DNA of 64,000 bases from Paracoccus subflavus (GTDB lineage Bacteria > Pseudomonadota > Alphaproteobacteria > Rhodobacterales > Rhodobacteraceae), in NCBI RefSeq assembly GCF_004310345.1, contig NZ_SISK01000003.1, forward strand, positions 1 through 64,000. Direction: 5' to 3'. Numbering within the stretch: the first letter of the stretch is position 1; each line of letters begins with the position of its first letter. The notes under the pieces were generated by a model, which searched no databases, was not told the DNA's origin, and saw only the letters and a program-made list of their open reading frames with translations. Below are positions 17,275 through 26,662 of the stretch, in pieces. Both the position numbers and the translations under genes were made by a program.

Positions 17275-18776
17275 CAGTTGCCGCGCACGAAGCGGGCCGC
17301 GCCTTCGGCCGCGCGCTGCAAGGCGCGGCTTTTATTCACGGTTTCCATGAATTCGGATTCCGGATCGCTGTCATAGACGACGCCGCCGCCTGCCTGGATG
17401 TAAAGGGCGCCGTCCTTCAGAACGCCGGTGCGCAGGGCGATGCACATGTCCATTTCGCCATTGGCCGCGAAATAGCCGACCGCGCCGCCATAGACACCCC
17501 GTTTCTCGGGTTCCAGCTCGTCGATGATCTCCATGGCCCGGACCTTGGGGGCACCGGACACGGTGCCTGCGGGCAGGCCCGCCAGCAGTGCGGACAGCGC
17601 ATCCTCGTCGTCGCGCAACTGGCCCACGACATTGCTGACGATATGCATGACATGGCTGTAGCGTTCGATCACGAACTGTTCGGTCGGATGCACGGTTCCG
17701 GGTTTGGCCACCCGGCCCACGTCGTTGCGGCCCAGATCCAGCAGCATCAGGTGTTCGGCCAATTCCTTGTGATCGCCAAGAAGATCGGCCTCGAGCGCCC
17801 TGTCCTCGGCCTCGTCCGCGCCACGCGGACGGGTGCCGGCAATCGGACGGATCGTGACCTCGCCGTCGCGCAGGCGCACAAGAATTTCGGGCGACGCGCC
17901 GACGATCTGAAAGCCGCCCAGGTTCAGAAAGAACATGAAGGGCGACGGATTGGTGCGTCGCAGGCTGCGATACAGCGCAAAGGGCGGCAGCGGAAAATCC
18001 ATCCGCCAGCGCTGGCTGGGCACGACCTGAAAGATGTCGCCCGCGCGGATGTAATCCTTGGCCTTTTCGACCGCGGCCAGATAACCGGCCTTGGAAAAGT
18101 TCGACACCGGCTCGCCGATGCGGGCGTCGTGGCCCAGGGCCCGCGGCTCGGACGGCTGCCGGTCCAGTGACCGCAGCGCGTCCATGACCCGTTCCGCCGC
18201 GCGGGCATAGGCCGCGCGGGCATTGTCGGTCCCGTCGTGCCAGGCGGGCGCGCACAGCGTCACCTCGCCCTTGACCCCATCCAGGACGGCCACAACCGAG
18301 GGGCGCATCAGCATGGCGTCGGGCAGGTCCAGCGGGTCGGGGTTCACGTCCGGCAGATGTTCGACCAGCCGGATCATGTCATAGCCAAGATAACCGAACA
18401 GGCCTGCCGCGACCGGGGGCACGCTTTCGGGCATGGCCTCGATCCGGCTTTCCGCGATCAGCGCGCGAAGGCTATCCAGCGCGGGACGCTTGTCCGGCTG
18501 GAACTCGTCAGAAAACCGCGCCTGCCGGTTGATCCGCGCCTGGCCGTCGCGACAGTCCCAGATCAGGTCGGGCTTCATGCCGACGATGGAATAGCGGCCC
18601 CGAACCTCGCCGCCCGTCACCGATTCCAGCATGAATGACATGGGCGCGGCATCGGTCAGCTTCAGCATCAGGCTGACGGGCGTGTCCAGATCGGCGGCCA
18701 GCCGAATTGTCACAAGCTGATTCTGTCCAGCCTTCCAGGCGGCCTCGAAGGCGGCGAAGTCGGGTGTCAGATCCAT
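17274..18776 (-). CDS. trpE: Anthranilate synthase component I
   Basis: A 500-residue chorismate-binding enzyme that makes anthranilate with TrpG, the first step of tryptophan synthesis. The N-terminal feedback region shows MLESVTGGEVRGRYSIVGMKP. The catalytic C-terminal half has IRPIAGTRPRG, DLGRNDVGRVA, GTVSGAPKVRAMEIIDELEP and the late IQAGGGVVYDSDPESEF. The ATG at 18776 overlaps the ppiD stop as TGATG; a GTG three bases earlier is an alternative. Its partner trpG is about 4 kb away on the opposite strand. Confidence 0.95.
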   Translation of the reverse strand: MDLTPDFAAFEAAWKAGQNQLVTIRLAADLDTPVSLMLKLTDAAPMSFMLESVTGGEVRGRYSIVGMKPDLIWDCRDGQARINRQARFSDEFQPDKRPALDSLRALIAESRIEAMPESVPPVAAGLFGYLGYDMIRLVEHLPDVNPDPLDLPDAMLMRPSVVAVLDGVKGEVTLCAPAWHDGTDNARAAYARAAERVMDALRSLDRQPSEPRALGHDARIGEPVSNFSKAGYLAAVEKAKDYIRAGDIFQVVPSQRWRMDFPLPPFALYRSLRRTNPSPFMFFLNLGGFQIVGASPEILVRLRDGEVTIRPIAGTRPRGADEAEDRALEADLLGDHKELAEHLMLLDLGRNDVGRVAKPGTVHPTEQFVIERYSHVMHIVSNVVGQLRDDEDALSALLAGLPAGTVSGAPKVRAMEIIDELEPEKRGVYGGAVGYFAANGEMDMCIALRTGVLKDGALYIQAGGGVVYDSDPESEFMETVNKSRALQRAAEGAARFVRGN

Positions 18777-20629
18777 CACTGGACCTGTGCGTTGATGGCA
18801 TTGACCGCCGACTGGTCCAGGGTGATACCGGCCTCGGCCTGAACCGCGCGGGCATAGAAGTCGAAGATGTCGGATTGCAGCGACCCGCCGATCCGGTCGC
18901 GGACGGCATCGACGATGCGTTGCGCATCCGCGTCGGTCAGATCGGCTTCGTTCACCGCAACCAGACGCAGCAGGATCACGCGGTTGTCGGCATCCACCAC
19001 CTCGATCCCCCCCGGCTCGGGAATGGCAAAACCGCGGGCGACGGTGCCGTCGGGGGTGCCCTCGATCCAGCCGTCGCGGGTCACGTCAGCCGCCTGGGTC
19101 CATTCCGGGGCCGGCTGCCCCTCGGGCGCGTCGGGGTTCGACCGCTGGTCCTCGGCCAGGGCAAGCAGTTGGCGCTGCACCTCGGCGCGGCGCCAGTCGG
19201 CCTCGACCTCGTCGCGAACCTCCTCGAAGGGGCGCAGGGTCGGGGGCACGATCTCGTCCAGGCGCAAGGCAAAGACGCCGCCGTCGTCAAGCCGGGTCAG
19301 TTCCGGGAAATCGGCCTCGGTGATCTCGGCCGCGCGGTCGCGGAATGCCTGATAGCCGGCGATGCTGCCCTCGGCCGGGGCCATGTCGGCCGACCAGTAG
19401 ATGCTGCCCGGTTCCAGATCGGTTTCTTCGGCCACCTGTTCCAGCGTCGCCCCGCCCGCCAGCAGATCCTCGTAATCCGAGATCCGGTCCTCGATAATGC
19501 GGGCGGCCCGGTCCACGGCGGCCTCGGCCCGCAGGTCGGCCTGGGCCTGCTCAAAGGGCACGTTCAGCGGCTCGAGGATGGCATGGACATTGAACAGCGC
19601 CGGTCCCAGGTCGGTCTGGACCGGGCCCGCGACGCCCGGCTGCGGCAGGGCAAAAACCGCCTCGCCCGCGGCGCCCAGGTCGGCCTGCGACACCTCGCCA
19701 AGTTCGGCATCCTCGGGCTGCAGCCCGCGTTGCAGGACAAAGGCCTCGAACGGGGCCGTGCCCGCGTCGATCTGCGCCCTGGCGGCCGCCGCCTCCTCGG
19801 CCGAGGGAAAGACCAGGCGGCTGACCAGACGGCGTTCGGGGCGCTGATAGTCGCCGATATTGGCGTCATAGGCGGCACGCAATGCCGCCTCGTCCAGTTC
19901 GACGGTCGGGGCCAGCATCTCGGGGGTGATCCAGGCATAGGTGATGCGCCGGATCTCGGGCGCGGTGAACCGCTCGGCATTGGCGCTGTGCCAGGCACGC
20001 AGCGTGTCCTCGTCCGGGGCGGCGATGGGGGCGGGCAGCATGTCTTCGGTCAGTTCGCGCCAGGACAGGTCGCGGCGTTCCAGAATCCAGCGCGCGGTGG
20101 CCTGCACCGCCGGATCGGGTGCCGTCACGCCCCCTGCCACGGCACGCTGGATCAGCAGCCGCGCCTCGTCCGTGCGGACCTCGCGCTCGAACTCGGCCTC
20201 GGACAGGCCCTCGCGGCGCAGCACGTCGGCATAGGCGGCGCGGTCGAAGCTGCCGGTCGGTCCCTGAAAGGCGGGGGCCTCGGCAATGGTCTGGCGCACG
20301 CGGTCGTCGCCCACCGACACGCCGATGCGGCGGGCCTGTTCCTCAAGTGCGGCGGCGGCGATCAGTTGGGATTGCACGGCCTGCGGCAGGCCCATCGCCT
20401 GCGCCTGGGCCATGTCGATCGGCTGGCCGGTCTGCTGCTGAAAGGCGGTGATCTGGTTGCGCAGCGCGCGAACATAGTCGTCGGTGGTGATGGTGGTCCC
20501 CCCCACCGATCCGATTGCGGTGGACCCGCCCGAAAAGCTGGTCACGCCAAATCCGCCCAGGCCCAGAACCATCAGGCCCATCAGCACCCAGACGATCGTG
20601 GACTTGCCATGTGTCCGCAGGTTCTTCAT
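18776..20629 (-). CDS. ppiD: Membrane-anchored peptidyl-prolyl isomerase, PpiD-like
   Basis: A 617-residue periplasmic chaperone with one N-terminal transmembrane anchor (about residues 10-33, STIVWVLMGLMVLGLGGFGV). A SurA-type N-terminal domain and a divergent parvulin-like rotamase region follow. It should help outer-membrane and periplasmic proteins fold. The start is the ATG of MKNLRTHGKST; the frame continues 20 codons further upstream without a good site. The stop overlaps the trpE start, so trpE expression may be coupled to it, as in related Rhodobacteraceae. Confidence 0.85.
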   Translation of the reverse strand: MKNLRTHGKSTIVWVLMGLMVLGLGGFGVTSFSGGSTAIGSVGGTTITTDDYVRALRNQITAFQQQTGQPIDMAQAQAMGLPQAVQSQLIAAAALEEQARRIGVSVGDDRVRQTIAEAPAFQGPTGSFDRAAYADVLRREGLSEAEFEREVRTDEARLLIQRAVAGGVTAPDPAVQATARWILERRDLSWRELTEDMLPAPIAAPDEDTLRAWHSANAERFTAPEIRRITYAWITPEMLAPTVELDEAALRAAYDANIGDYQRPERRLVSRLVFPSAEEAAAARAQIDAGTAPFEAFVLQRGLQPEDAELGEVSQADLGAAGEAVFALPQPGVAGPVQTDLGPALFNVHAILEPLNVPFEQAQADLRAEAAVDRAARIIEDRISDYEDLLAGGATLEQVAEETDLEPGSIYWSADMAPAEGSIAGYQAFRDRAAEITEADFPELTRLDDGGVFALRLDEIVPPTLRPFEEVRDEVEADWRRAEVQRQLLALAEDQRSNPDAPEGQPAPEWTQAADVTRDGWIEGTPDGTVARGFAIPEPGGIEVVDADNRVILLRLVAVNEADLTDADAQRIVDAVRDRIGGSLQSDIFDFYARAVQAEAGITLDQSAVNAINAQVQ

Positions 20630-20707
20630 CGCCGGCCTTCCCTTCTGGTCGCATCGCGTTTCCTTAAGCCGCGCGCGGCCCCGCGACAAGCCTGTCGGAC
20701 CGGCGGT

Positions 20708-21892
20708 TCAGGCGGACAGGCGGCGCAGCCTGTCGGCCAGCACGGCGATCCGGTTCCGGTCGATATTGGCGAACGCGATCCGCATGTGGCGTTCGCCACC
20801 GGGATCGCCCGGCGGCGTGAACATGGTTCCCGGCAGCGCCAGCACGCCGACCTGCCCCACCATGCGCCGCGCCAGATCGGCCGAGGATTCGGCAAAGGGA
20901 TGTTCGACCCAGGCGAAATAGGCACCGGCGCTTTTCACCTGCCAGCCCGGCAGCGTTGACAGCGCCGCCACCGTCGCCGCGCGCCGGGCGAGGATCTCGG
21001 CCCGTTCGCCAGCCAGCCAGTCGCCAAGGTTCTCCATCCCCCATAGCGCGCCGATCTGGCCCAGTTGCGAGGTCGAGATGGCGACCGTGTCCAGAAACTT
21101 CTCGATCTGGACCATCAGGCTTTCTGCGGCGACCAGGGCGCCGACCCGGTGGCCGGTCAGCCGATAAGCCTTGGAAAAGCTGTAAAGCTGGATCACCGTG
21201 TCGCCCCAGCCGGGCTGCGCCAGCAGGCCGTGGGGCGCCCCCGCGCGGCTGTCGAAATCGCGATAGGTTTCGTCCAGGATCAGCGCTAGCCCATGCGCCC
21301 GCGCCAGGTCGAAGAACCGCGCCACAAGGTCCGCCGGATATTCCGCGCCCGTCGGATTGTTCGGCGTCACCAGCACGATGGCCCGGCAACGCGGCCCGAT
21401 CAGCCGGGCCGCCATGTCGGGGTCGGGCAGCATGTCGCCGCCGCAAGGCAGGGGCACCGTGCCGATGCCCTGCATGTCCAGCCACATCTTGTGGTTGAAA
21501 TACCAGGGCGTCGGCAGAATGATCTGATCCCCCGCCGTTGCAATGGCCGAAACGGCGGCGCAAAAGGCCTGGTTGCAGCCCTGGGTGATCGCCACCTGCG
21601 CAGGCGCCACCCCTCCGCGATAACGGGCCGACACCTCGGACGCGACCGCTGCGCGCAAATCGGCATTGCCCAGGACGGGACCATAGAGATGCGCCTCGGC
21701 CCGGTGCAGCGCGGCATCGGCCATGGCCTGCCGCAGGGCCACCGGCGGCGGATCGACCGGCGCGGCCTGGCTGACATTGATCAGCGGCATGTCCAGCGGC
21801 AGCAGGACACCCTCCAGCCAGCGCCGTGCCTCCATCACCGGGGGCGACACGGTGGCGGCAATGGCCGGGTTCGGCAAGAATGGTTCAGTCAT
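20708..21892 (-). CDS. Class I/II PLP-dependent aminotransferase
   Basis: A 394-residue fold-type I aminotransferase. It has the cofactor motifs [11 protein letters not shown] and DETYRDF, the Schiff-base lysine in [15 protein letters not shown], and the late arginine region [11 protein letters not shown]. The amino donor and acceptor cannot be assigned. Its ATG overlaps the end of the proline-rich gene upstream by 8 bp, so the two probably share a message. It lies 78 bp ahead of ppiD. Confidence 0.85.
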   Translation of the reverse strand: MTEPFLPNPAIAATVSPPVMEARRWLEGVLLPLDMPLINVSQAAPVDPPPVALRQAMADAALHRAEAHLYGPVLGNADLRAAVASEVSARYRGGVAPAQVAITQGCNQAFCAAVSAIATAGDQIILPTPWYFNHKMWLDMQGIGTVPLPCGGDMLPDPDMAARLIGPRCRAIVLVTPNNPTGAEYPADLVARFFDLARAHGLALILDETYRDFDSRAGAPHGLLAQPGWGDTVIQLYSFSKAYRLTGHRVGALVAAESLMVQIEKFLDTVAISTSQLGQIGALWGMENLGDWLAGERAEILARRAATVAALSTLPGWQVKSAGAYFAWVEHPFAESSADLARRMVGQVGVLALPGTMFTPPGDPGGERHMRIAFANIDRNRIAVLADRLRRLSA

Positions 21893-22631
21893 TCGACAAG
21901 CCTTGCAGGTCGGAAAGATCGGGCGGCAGCGACAGGTCGGGCGCAGGCGCAGCCGTCGGGGTTTCTGGCTCGGGCGGGGACGGGTCGCGCGGCGCGGGCA
22001 GCAGGTCGGCCGGCAAGGCAGGGGCCGCGTCGGGGGCCTCGGGGGCGGCGCGGCCCGGTGCCGTCAGGGCCGAGGGCCGGGATGGCGCTGCACTGGCGGC
22101 AGGCCGTATCTGCGGCAGATCCTCGGCCAGATCGGGGGCGACCTGCACGGGGCCGTTCCCATTCGGGGCGGGGTCGGGGCGGCGGTCAGAGGGGGTTGCG
22201 GCCACGGGGGCGGGTTCCGATTCCGGAGCGATCACGGCCGGAGGCTGGGCCGGGTCGGGACGCCCCGAAACCAGGGGCTCCGGCACGACCGGAACCGCGT
22301 CCCCGCCCCGCCCGAACTCCGACCCGACCGGCAGGTCCACCGCAGCCGCTGCCGGGGGTTCGGGTTCGGGGCGGGAGGGTGCCGAATCGGAAGGCTGGCG
22401 GGCCTCAGCGGCGGGCCGATTCTGGGCAGGGGGAATGGCCTCCCCCCGTGCGGCCCCCCGTGCGGCGGGCCGATCCTCGTCCGGCACGGCGGGCGGCAGG
22501 GCCGCCGCCGCGGGGGTGTCCTGTGCCGGCCCTGCCTCGCGGGGCAACGGCACGGCCAGCGACAGCGCCGCCACCGCCAGGACGCTGACGATGCCGCCAT
22601 GCACAAGACCTGTCCAGAAACCGCGTGCCAT
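21885..22631 (-). CDS. Proline-rich membrane-anchored protein of unknown function
   Basis: A 248-residue protein with one N-terminal hydrophobic segment (about residues 5-28, [20 protein letters not shown]). The rest, of about 215 residues, is Pro/Ala/Asp-rich and probably disordered and periplasmic. The N-terminus reminds me of divergent polysaccharide deacetylase (DUF610) proteins of Rhodobacteraceae, but no deacetylase domain follows, so it may be a shortened relative. The ATG at 22631 follows GAAGGGA; 17 further codons upstream are open. It is divergent from trpG. Confidence 0.6.
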   Translation of the reverse strand: MARGFWTGLVHGGIVSVLAVAALSLAVPLPREAGPAQDTPAAAALPPAVPDEDRPAARGAARGEAIPPAQNRPAAEARQPSDSAPSRPEPEPPAAAAVDLPVGSEFGRGGDAVPVVPEPLVSGRPDPAQPPAVIAPESEPAPVAATPSDRRPDPAPNGNGPVQVAPDLAEDLPQIRPAASAAPSRPSALTAPGRAAPEAPDAAPALPADLLPAPRDPSPPEPETPTAAPAPDLSLPPDLSDLQGLSND

Positions 22632-22758
22632 CTGTCCCTTCGTGCCCCTGCCGGACTTGCCCCCCGGCGCGCTTTGGCCCATCTATAGCCGACCCGTTCC
22701 GGCGGGGAAACCGCCCCCTGCCGGCCCCCCCCGCCGGCCCCAAGTCAAGGCGTGCCCG

Positions 22759-23349
22759 ATGATCCTTTTGATCGACAACTATGACAGCTTCACCTGGAAC
22801 CTGGTTCATTACCTTGCCGAAGCAGGGGCCGAGGTCATGGTGCGCCGCAACGATGCGATAAGCGTGGACGAGGCCCTGGCCATGGCCCCCGACGGGATCG
22901 TGATTTCCCCCGGCCCCTGCGATCCGGCGCAGGCGGGCATCTGCCTGGACCTGATCCGGGCTGCATCGGACCGTGCCATCCCGCTGTTCGGCGTCTGCCT
23001 GGGCCATCAGGCGATCGGCGAGGCGTTCGGCGGCAAGGTGGTGCGCGCCAACCGCATCATGCACGGCAAGACCGACGCGATCACCCATGACGGCACCGGG
23101 GTGTTTGCCGGGCTGCAATCGCCCCTGACCGCGACGCGCTATCATTCGCTGACGGTGGAACCCGAAAGCCTGCCCAATTGCCTGCGCGTCACCGCAACCT
23201 CGGACGACGGCACCATCATGGGCCTGATCCACGAGGCCCTGCCCATCGAGGGCGTGCAGTTCCACCCCGAATCCATCGCCTCGGAATACGGGCACGAGAT
23301 GATCCGGAATTTCCTGGCCCGCTGCACCCCGCGCGAGGCCGCGGCATGA
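22759..23349 (+). CDS. trpG: Anthranilate synthase component II (glutamine amidotransferase)
   Basis: A 196-residue class I glutamine amidotransferase that feeds ammonia to TrpE and may also serve aminodeoxychorismate synthase. The opening [19 protein letters not shown] is typical. The catalytic cysteine is Cys80 in [16 protein letters not shown], and the histidine and glutamate lie in [14 protein letters not shown]. The gene overlaps trpD by 4 bp (ATGA). Open frame continues far upstream, but only because the opposite-strand proline-rich gene is so GC-rich. Confidence 0.95.
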   Translation: MILLIDNYDSFTWNLVHYLAEAGAEVMVRRNDAISVDEALAMAPDGIVISPGPCDPAQAGICLDLIRAASDRAIPLFGVCLGHQAIGEAFGGKVVRANRIMHGKTDAITHDGTGVFAGLQSPLTATRYHSLTVEPESLPNCLRVTATSDDGTIMGLIHEALPIEGVQFHPESIASEYGHEMIRNFLARCTPREAAA

Positions 23350-24371
23350 CGGCGGGCGACATCCGCCCGCTGATCGGCATCGCCGCCACCCGCCCCCTAA
23401 CGGGCTCCGAGGCGGAGGCCGCGTTTTCCGCCCTGTTCGACGGCGCGGCGACGCCGGCGCAGATCGGCGGGCTGTTGATGGCGCTGCGCGTGCGGGGTGA
23501 AACGGTGGACGAAATCGCCGCCGCCGCCCGCGCCATGCGTGCGCGCATGAACCGCATTCACGCCCCCGAAGGCGCCATGGACATCGTCGGTACGGGGGGC
23601 GACGGCAAGGGCACACTGAACATCTCGACCGCGACGGCCTTCGTGGTGGCGGGCGCGGGCGTGCCGGTCGCCAAGCACGGCAATCGCAACCTGTCGTCCA
23701 GATCGGGCGCCGCCGACGCGTTGACTCACATGGGCATCAACGTCATGGCCGGGCCTGCCTTGGCGCAGCGGGCGATCAACGAGGCGGGCATCTGCTTCAT
23801 GATGGCCCCCATGCATCACCCGGCCATGCGCCATGTCGGCCCGCCGCGCGCGGAACTGGGCACAAGAACGGTTTTCAACCTGCTGGGGCCGATGACGAAT
23901 CCAGCCTCGGTCCGGCGTCAGTTGACCGGGGCCTTCAGCGCGGCCTGGATCAGGCCCATGGCCGAGGTGCTGCGCGACCTGGGCAGCGATGCCGCCTGGC
24001 TGGTGCATGGCGCCGACGGCACGGACGAGATCAGCATCGCGGGCGAAACCCGTGTCGCCGCCCTGAAGGACGGTGCCATCAGCGAATTCACCGTGACGCC
24101 CGAGGATGCCGGCCTGCCCCGCCACCCGTTCGAGGCGATCATCGGCGGAGAGCCGCAGGAAAATGCGGCTGCCTTTCGCGCCCTGCTGGACGGTGAACGC
24201 GGCGCCTATCGCGATGCGGTGCTGCTGAATGCCGCCGCCGCGCTGCTGATCGCGGGCAAGGTCGCCGATCTGCGCCAAGGCGCGGCGATGGCCGTGGAAT
24301 CCATCGACAGTGGCGCGGCCAGGGCGCGGCTGGACCGGCTTGCCGTCGTAACCGGGGCGCCCGAGGCATGA
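23346..24371 (+). CDS. trpD: Anthranilate phosphoribosyltransferase
   Basis: A 341-residue enzyme that joins anthranilate and PRPP in the second step of tryptophan synthesis. The PRPP/metal motif [21 protein letters not shown] lies at about residues 79-98. [32 protein letters not shown] and the DE metal pair in [11 protein letters not shown] are also present. It overlaps trpG and is in turn overlapped 4 bp by ung. The usual third partner, trpC, does not follow here. Confidence 0.95.
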   Translation: MTAGDIRPLIGIAATRPLTGSEAEAAFSALFDGAATPAQIGGLLMALRVRGETVDEIAAAARAMRARMNRIHAPEGAMDIVGTGGDGKGTLNISTATAFVVAGAGVPVAKHGNRNLSSRSGAADALTHMGINVMAGPALAQRAINEAGICFMMAPMHHPAMRHVGPPRAELGTRTVFNLLGPMTNPASVRRQLTGAFSAAWIRPMAEVLRDLGSDAAWLVHGADGTDEISIAGETRVAALKDGAISEFTVTPEDAGLPRHPFEAIIGGEPQENAAAFRALLDGERGAYRDAVLLNAAAALLIAGKVADLRQGAAMAVESIDSGAARARLDRLAVVTGAPEA

Positions 24372-25006
24372 AGCCTCCCAAGGCCTGGGACCACCTTGCG
24401 TTTTTCCGCCACGATTGGCCCGCGATCCGCAACCGGCTGGAGGGGCTGGACGATTGGCTTCCCGGTCCCGCACTGGTTTTCGCCGCGCTTGACGCGACGC
24501 CGCCAGATCGGGTGCGGGTGATCATCCTGGGGCAAGACCCCTATCCGACGCCGGGACATGCCAACGGTCTGGCTTTTTCCGTCGCGCCCGACATCGCCCT
24601 GCCCCGGTCGTTGAAAAACATCTTCGCCGAACTTCGGGATGACACAGGCGCAGCCCCCGCCACGGGCGACCTGTCCGGCTGGGCCAAGCAGGGGGTGCTG
24701 CTGCTGAACACCTCGCTGTCGGTGCCGCCGGGGGACGCCGGGCGACACGCCGCATGGGGATGGGACCGCTTGGCCCGCGACGCGGTGGCCGAGGCACAGA
24801 AGCACGGGCCATTGGCGTTTCTGCTGTGGGGCGCTCAGGCGCAAAAGGCGGTGACGGGACTGCCGCGCCCGCAGGACCTGGTGATCGCCACGGCGCATCC
24901 GTCGCCTTTGTCGGCGAAGCGGGGGTTCTTTGGCAGCCGGCCGTTTTCGCGCATCAACGACTGGCTGGTGGCACAGGGGCGACAGCCAGTGGATTGGGCG
25001 GCGTAA
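24368..25006 (+). CDS. ung: Uracil-DNA glycosylase, family 1
   Basis: A 212-residue base-excision repair enzyme that removes uracil from DNA. The water-activating motif [20 protein letters not shown] carries Asp57. [15 protein letters not shown] follows, and [18 protein letters not shown] carries the catalytic histidine near residue 178. The start overlaps the trpD stop as ATGA, so it is translated from the trp message. Length and motifs are normal. Confidence 0.93.
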   Translation: MKPPKAWDHLAFFRHDWPAIRNRLEGLDDWLPGPALVFAALDATPPDRVRVIILGQDPYPTPGHANGLAFSVAPDIALPRSLKNIFAELRDDTGAAPATGDLSGWAKQGVLLLNTSLSVPPGDAGRHAAWGWDRLARDAVAEAQKHGPLAFLLWGAQAQKAVTGLPRPQDLVIATAHPSPLSAKRGFFGSRPFSRINDWLVAQGRQPVDWAA

Positions 25007-25027
25007 GGATGGCAGGAAGCCTCAGCC

Positions 25028-26341
25028 TTATTCAAGCGCCTCGAACCCCGCCTTCTGCCGATCGGTCCATAGCAGATGCAGGGTCAACCCGGCCTCGCCC
25101 GATTCCTCGCGCTGCACCACGCCAGCCTCGTGCAGCCAGGCGCGGCGGCGGCCATCGGAAAAGGGCAGCGTCACGATGCCCTCGGACTTCGGTTCGTCCA
25201 GAACCTCGGACAGGTGGTCGTCGATGGCGGCGACCAGATCGTCCAGCCCCTCGCCCGTCAGGGCGCTGACGGCCTGGATGCCCTGGGTGCGCGCATCGGT
25301 GCGGCGCAGGGCATCGCGGGTGTCCTGCGACAAGGCGTCGATCTTGTTCCACACCTCGATCAGGGCCACATCCTCGTCGACCCCCAGCGATTCCAGGATC
25401 TCGGCCACGTCGGCGGCCTGTTCCTCGGTTTCGGGGTGGCTGATGTCGCGGACATGCAGGATCAGGTCGGCCTCCAGCACCTCCTCCAGGGTGGCGCGGA
25501 AGGCGGCGACCAATTCGGTGGGCAGGTCGCTGATAAAGCCCACCGTGTCGGACAGGATGATCTTGCGCCCCTGCCCCCCATTCGCACCGGGCAGGCGAAC
25601 CCCGCGCATGGTCGGATCCAGCGTGGCGAACAGCATGTCCTTGGCCAGCACATCAGCCCCGGTCAGCCGGTTGAACAGCGTGGATTTCCCGGCATTGGTG
25701 TAGCCCACAAGCGCCACGATCGGATAGGGCACCTTGGCCCGCGCGGCGCGATGCAGCGTGCGGGTTTTCACGACCCGTTCAAGCTGGCGGCGCAGACGGG
25801 TCATCTGTTCGTCGATGGCGCGCCTGTCGGCCTCGATCTGCGTCTCGCCGGGGCCGCCGACAAAGCCAAGCCCGCCCCGCTGCCGTTCCAGGTGGGTCCA
25901 GGCGCGAACCAGACGCGTGCGTTGATAGGACAGCGCCGCCAGTTCGACCTGCAACACGCCCTCGCGCGTGCGGGCGCGGTCGGCAAAGATTTCCAGGATC
26001 AGCCCGGTCCGGTCCAGAAGCTTTACCCCCCAGTCCTTTTCCATGTTGCGCTGCTGGACAGGGCTGACCGGACCGTCGATCAGCACAAGATCGACCTCGG
26101 CATTCTCCAGCCGTTCACCGATTTCGGCCAGCTTGCCCTTGCCGAACAACCGGCCTGGATCGGGCTTGCGCAGGCGCGCGACCTCGTTGCCGACGATCTC
26201 GATCCCCGGCAGGGCATGGGCCAGGGCCACGGCCTCGGCCAGGGCATGTTCGGGTTGGCGCCGCTGGGTGCGGCTGTCCAGGTCGGGATGGATCACATAG
26301 GCGCGGGTGGGCCGTGCCTCGGTCGCGGTGGGTTCCGCCAA
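25028..26341 (-). CDS. hflX: GTPase HflX
   Basis: A 437-residue ribosome-associated GTPase that splits stalled ribosomes under stress. The glycine-rich N-terminal domain contains GRLFGKGKLAEI and LIDGPVSPVQQRNMEKDWG. A coiled linker follows (GGPGETQIEADRRAIDEQM), then the G domain with GYTNAGKSTLFNRLTG, DTVGFISDLPTELVAAF and NKID. The start appears to be TTG directly after the hfq stop, which implies translation by re-initiation. Last gene of the leftward block. Confidence 0.93.
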   Translation of the reverse strand: MAEPTATEARPTRAYVIHPDLDSRTQRRQPEHALAEAVALAHALPGIEIVGNEVARLRKPDPGRLFGKGKLAEIGERLENAEVDLVLIDGPVSPVQQRNMEKDWGVKLLDRTGLILEIFADRARTREGVLQVELAALSYQRTRLVRAWTHLERQRGGLGFVGGPGETQIEADRRAIDEQMTRLRRQLERVVKTRTLHRAARAKVPYPIVALVGYTNAGKSTLFNRLTGADVLAKDMLFATLDPTMRGVRLPGANGGQGRKIILSDTVGFISDLPTELVAAFRATLEEVLEADLILHVRDISHPETEEQAADVAEILESLGVDEDVALIEVWNKIDALSQDTRDALRRTDARTQGIQAVSALTGEGLDDLVAAIDDHLSEVLDEPKSEGIVTLPFSDGRRRAWLHEAGVVQREESGEAGLTLHLLWTDRQKAGFEALE

Positions 26342-26575
26342 TCAGTCCTCGCCTTCGTAAAGCGAAATGGGCTGGCCCGGCATGATGGTGCTGATCGCAT
26401 GCTTGTAGACCAGTTGCGACTGGCCGTCGCGGCGCAACAGAACGCAGAAATTGTCGAACCAGGTGATGACGCCCTGCAGCTTGACGCCGTTGATCAGGAA
26501 AATCGTGACCGGCACCTTGGCCTTGCGGACGTGATTGAGGAACGCGTCCTGCAGGTTCTGCTTGTCGCCAGCCAT
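26342..26575 (-). CDS. hfq: RNA chaperone Hfq
   Basis: A 77-residue Sm-like protein that pairs small RNAs with their targets. Sm1 and Sm2 motifs are clear: [29 protein letters not shown], then [11 protein letters not shown]. The C-terminal tail is short, as in other alphaproteobacteria. I start at MAGDKQ; 13 codons upstream are open but unlike the family. It lies 87 bp after trkH and directly before hflX, the standard hfq-hflX pair. Confidence 0.96.
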   Translation of the reverse strand: MAGDKQNLQDAFLNHVRKAKVPVTIFLINGVKLQGVITWFDNFCVLLRRDGQSQLVYKHAISTIMPGQPISLYEGED

Positions 26576-26662
26576 TCTTTTTTCCGTTGTTGAACTGTCC
26601 CGGTCGGAGTTCACATCTAAGCGGTTGCCAAAGCCCTTGCAAGCATCCGCGATTCGTCGTCC

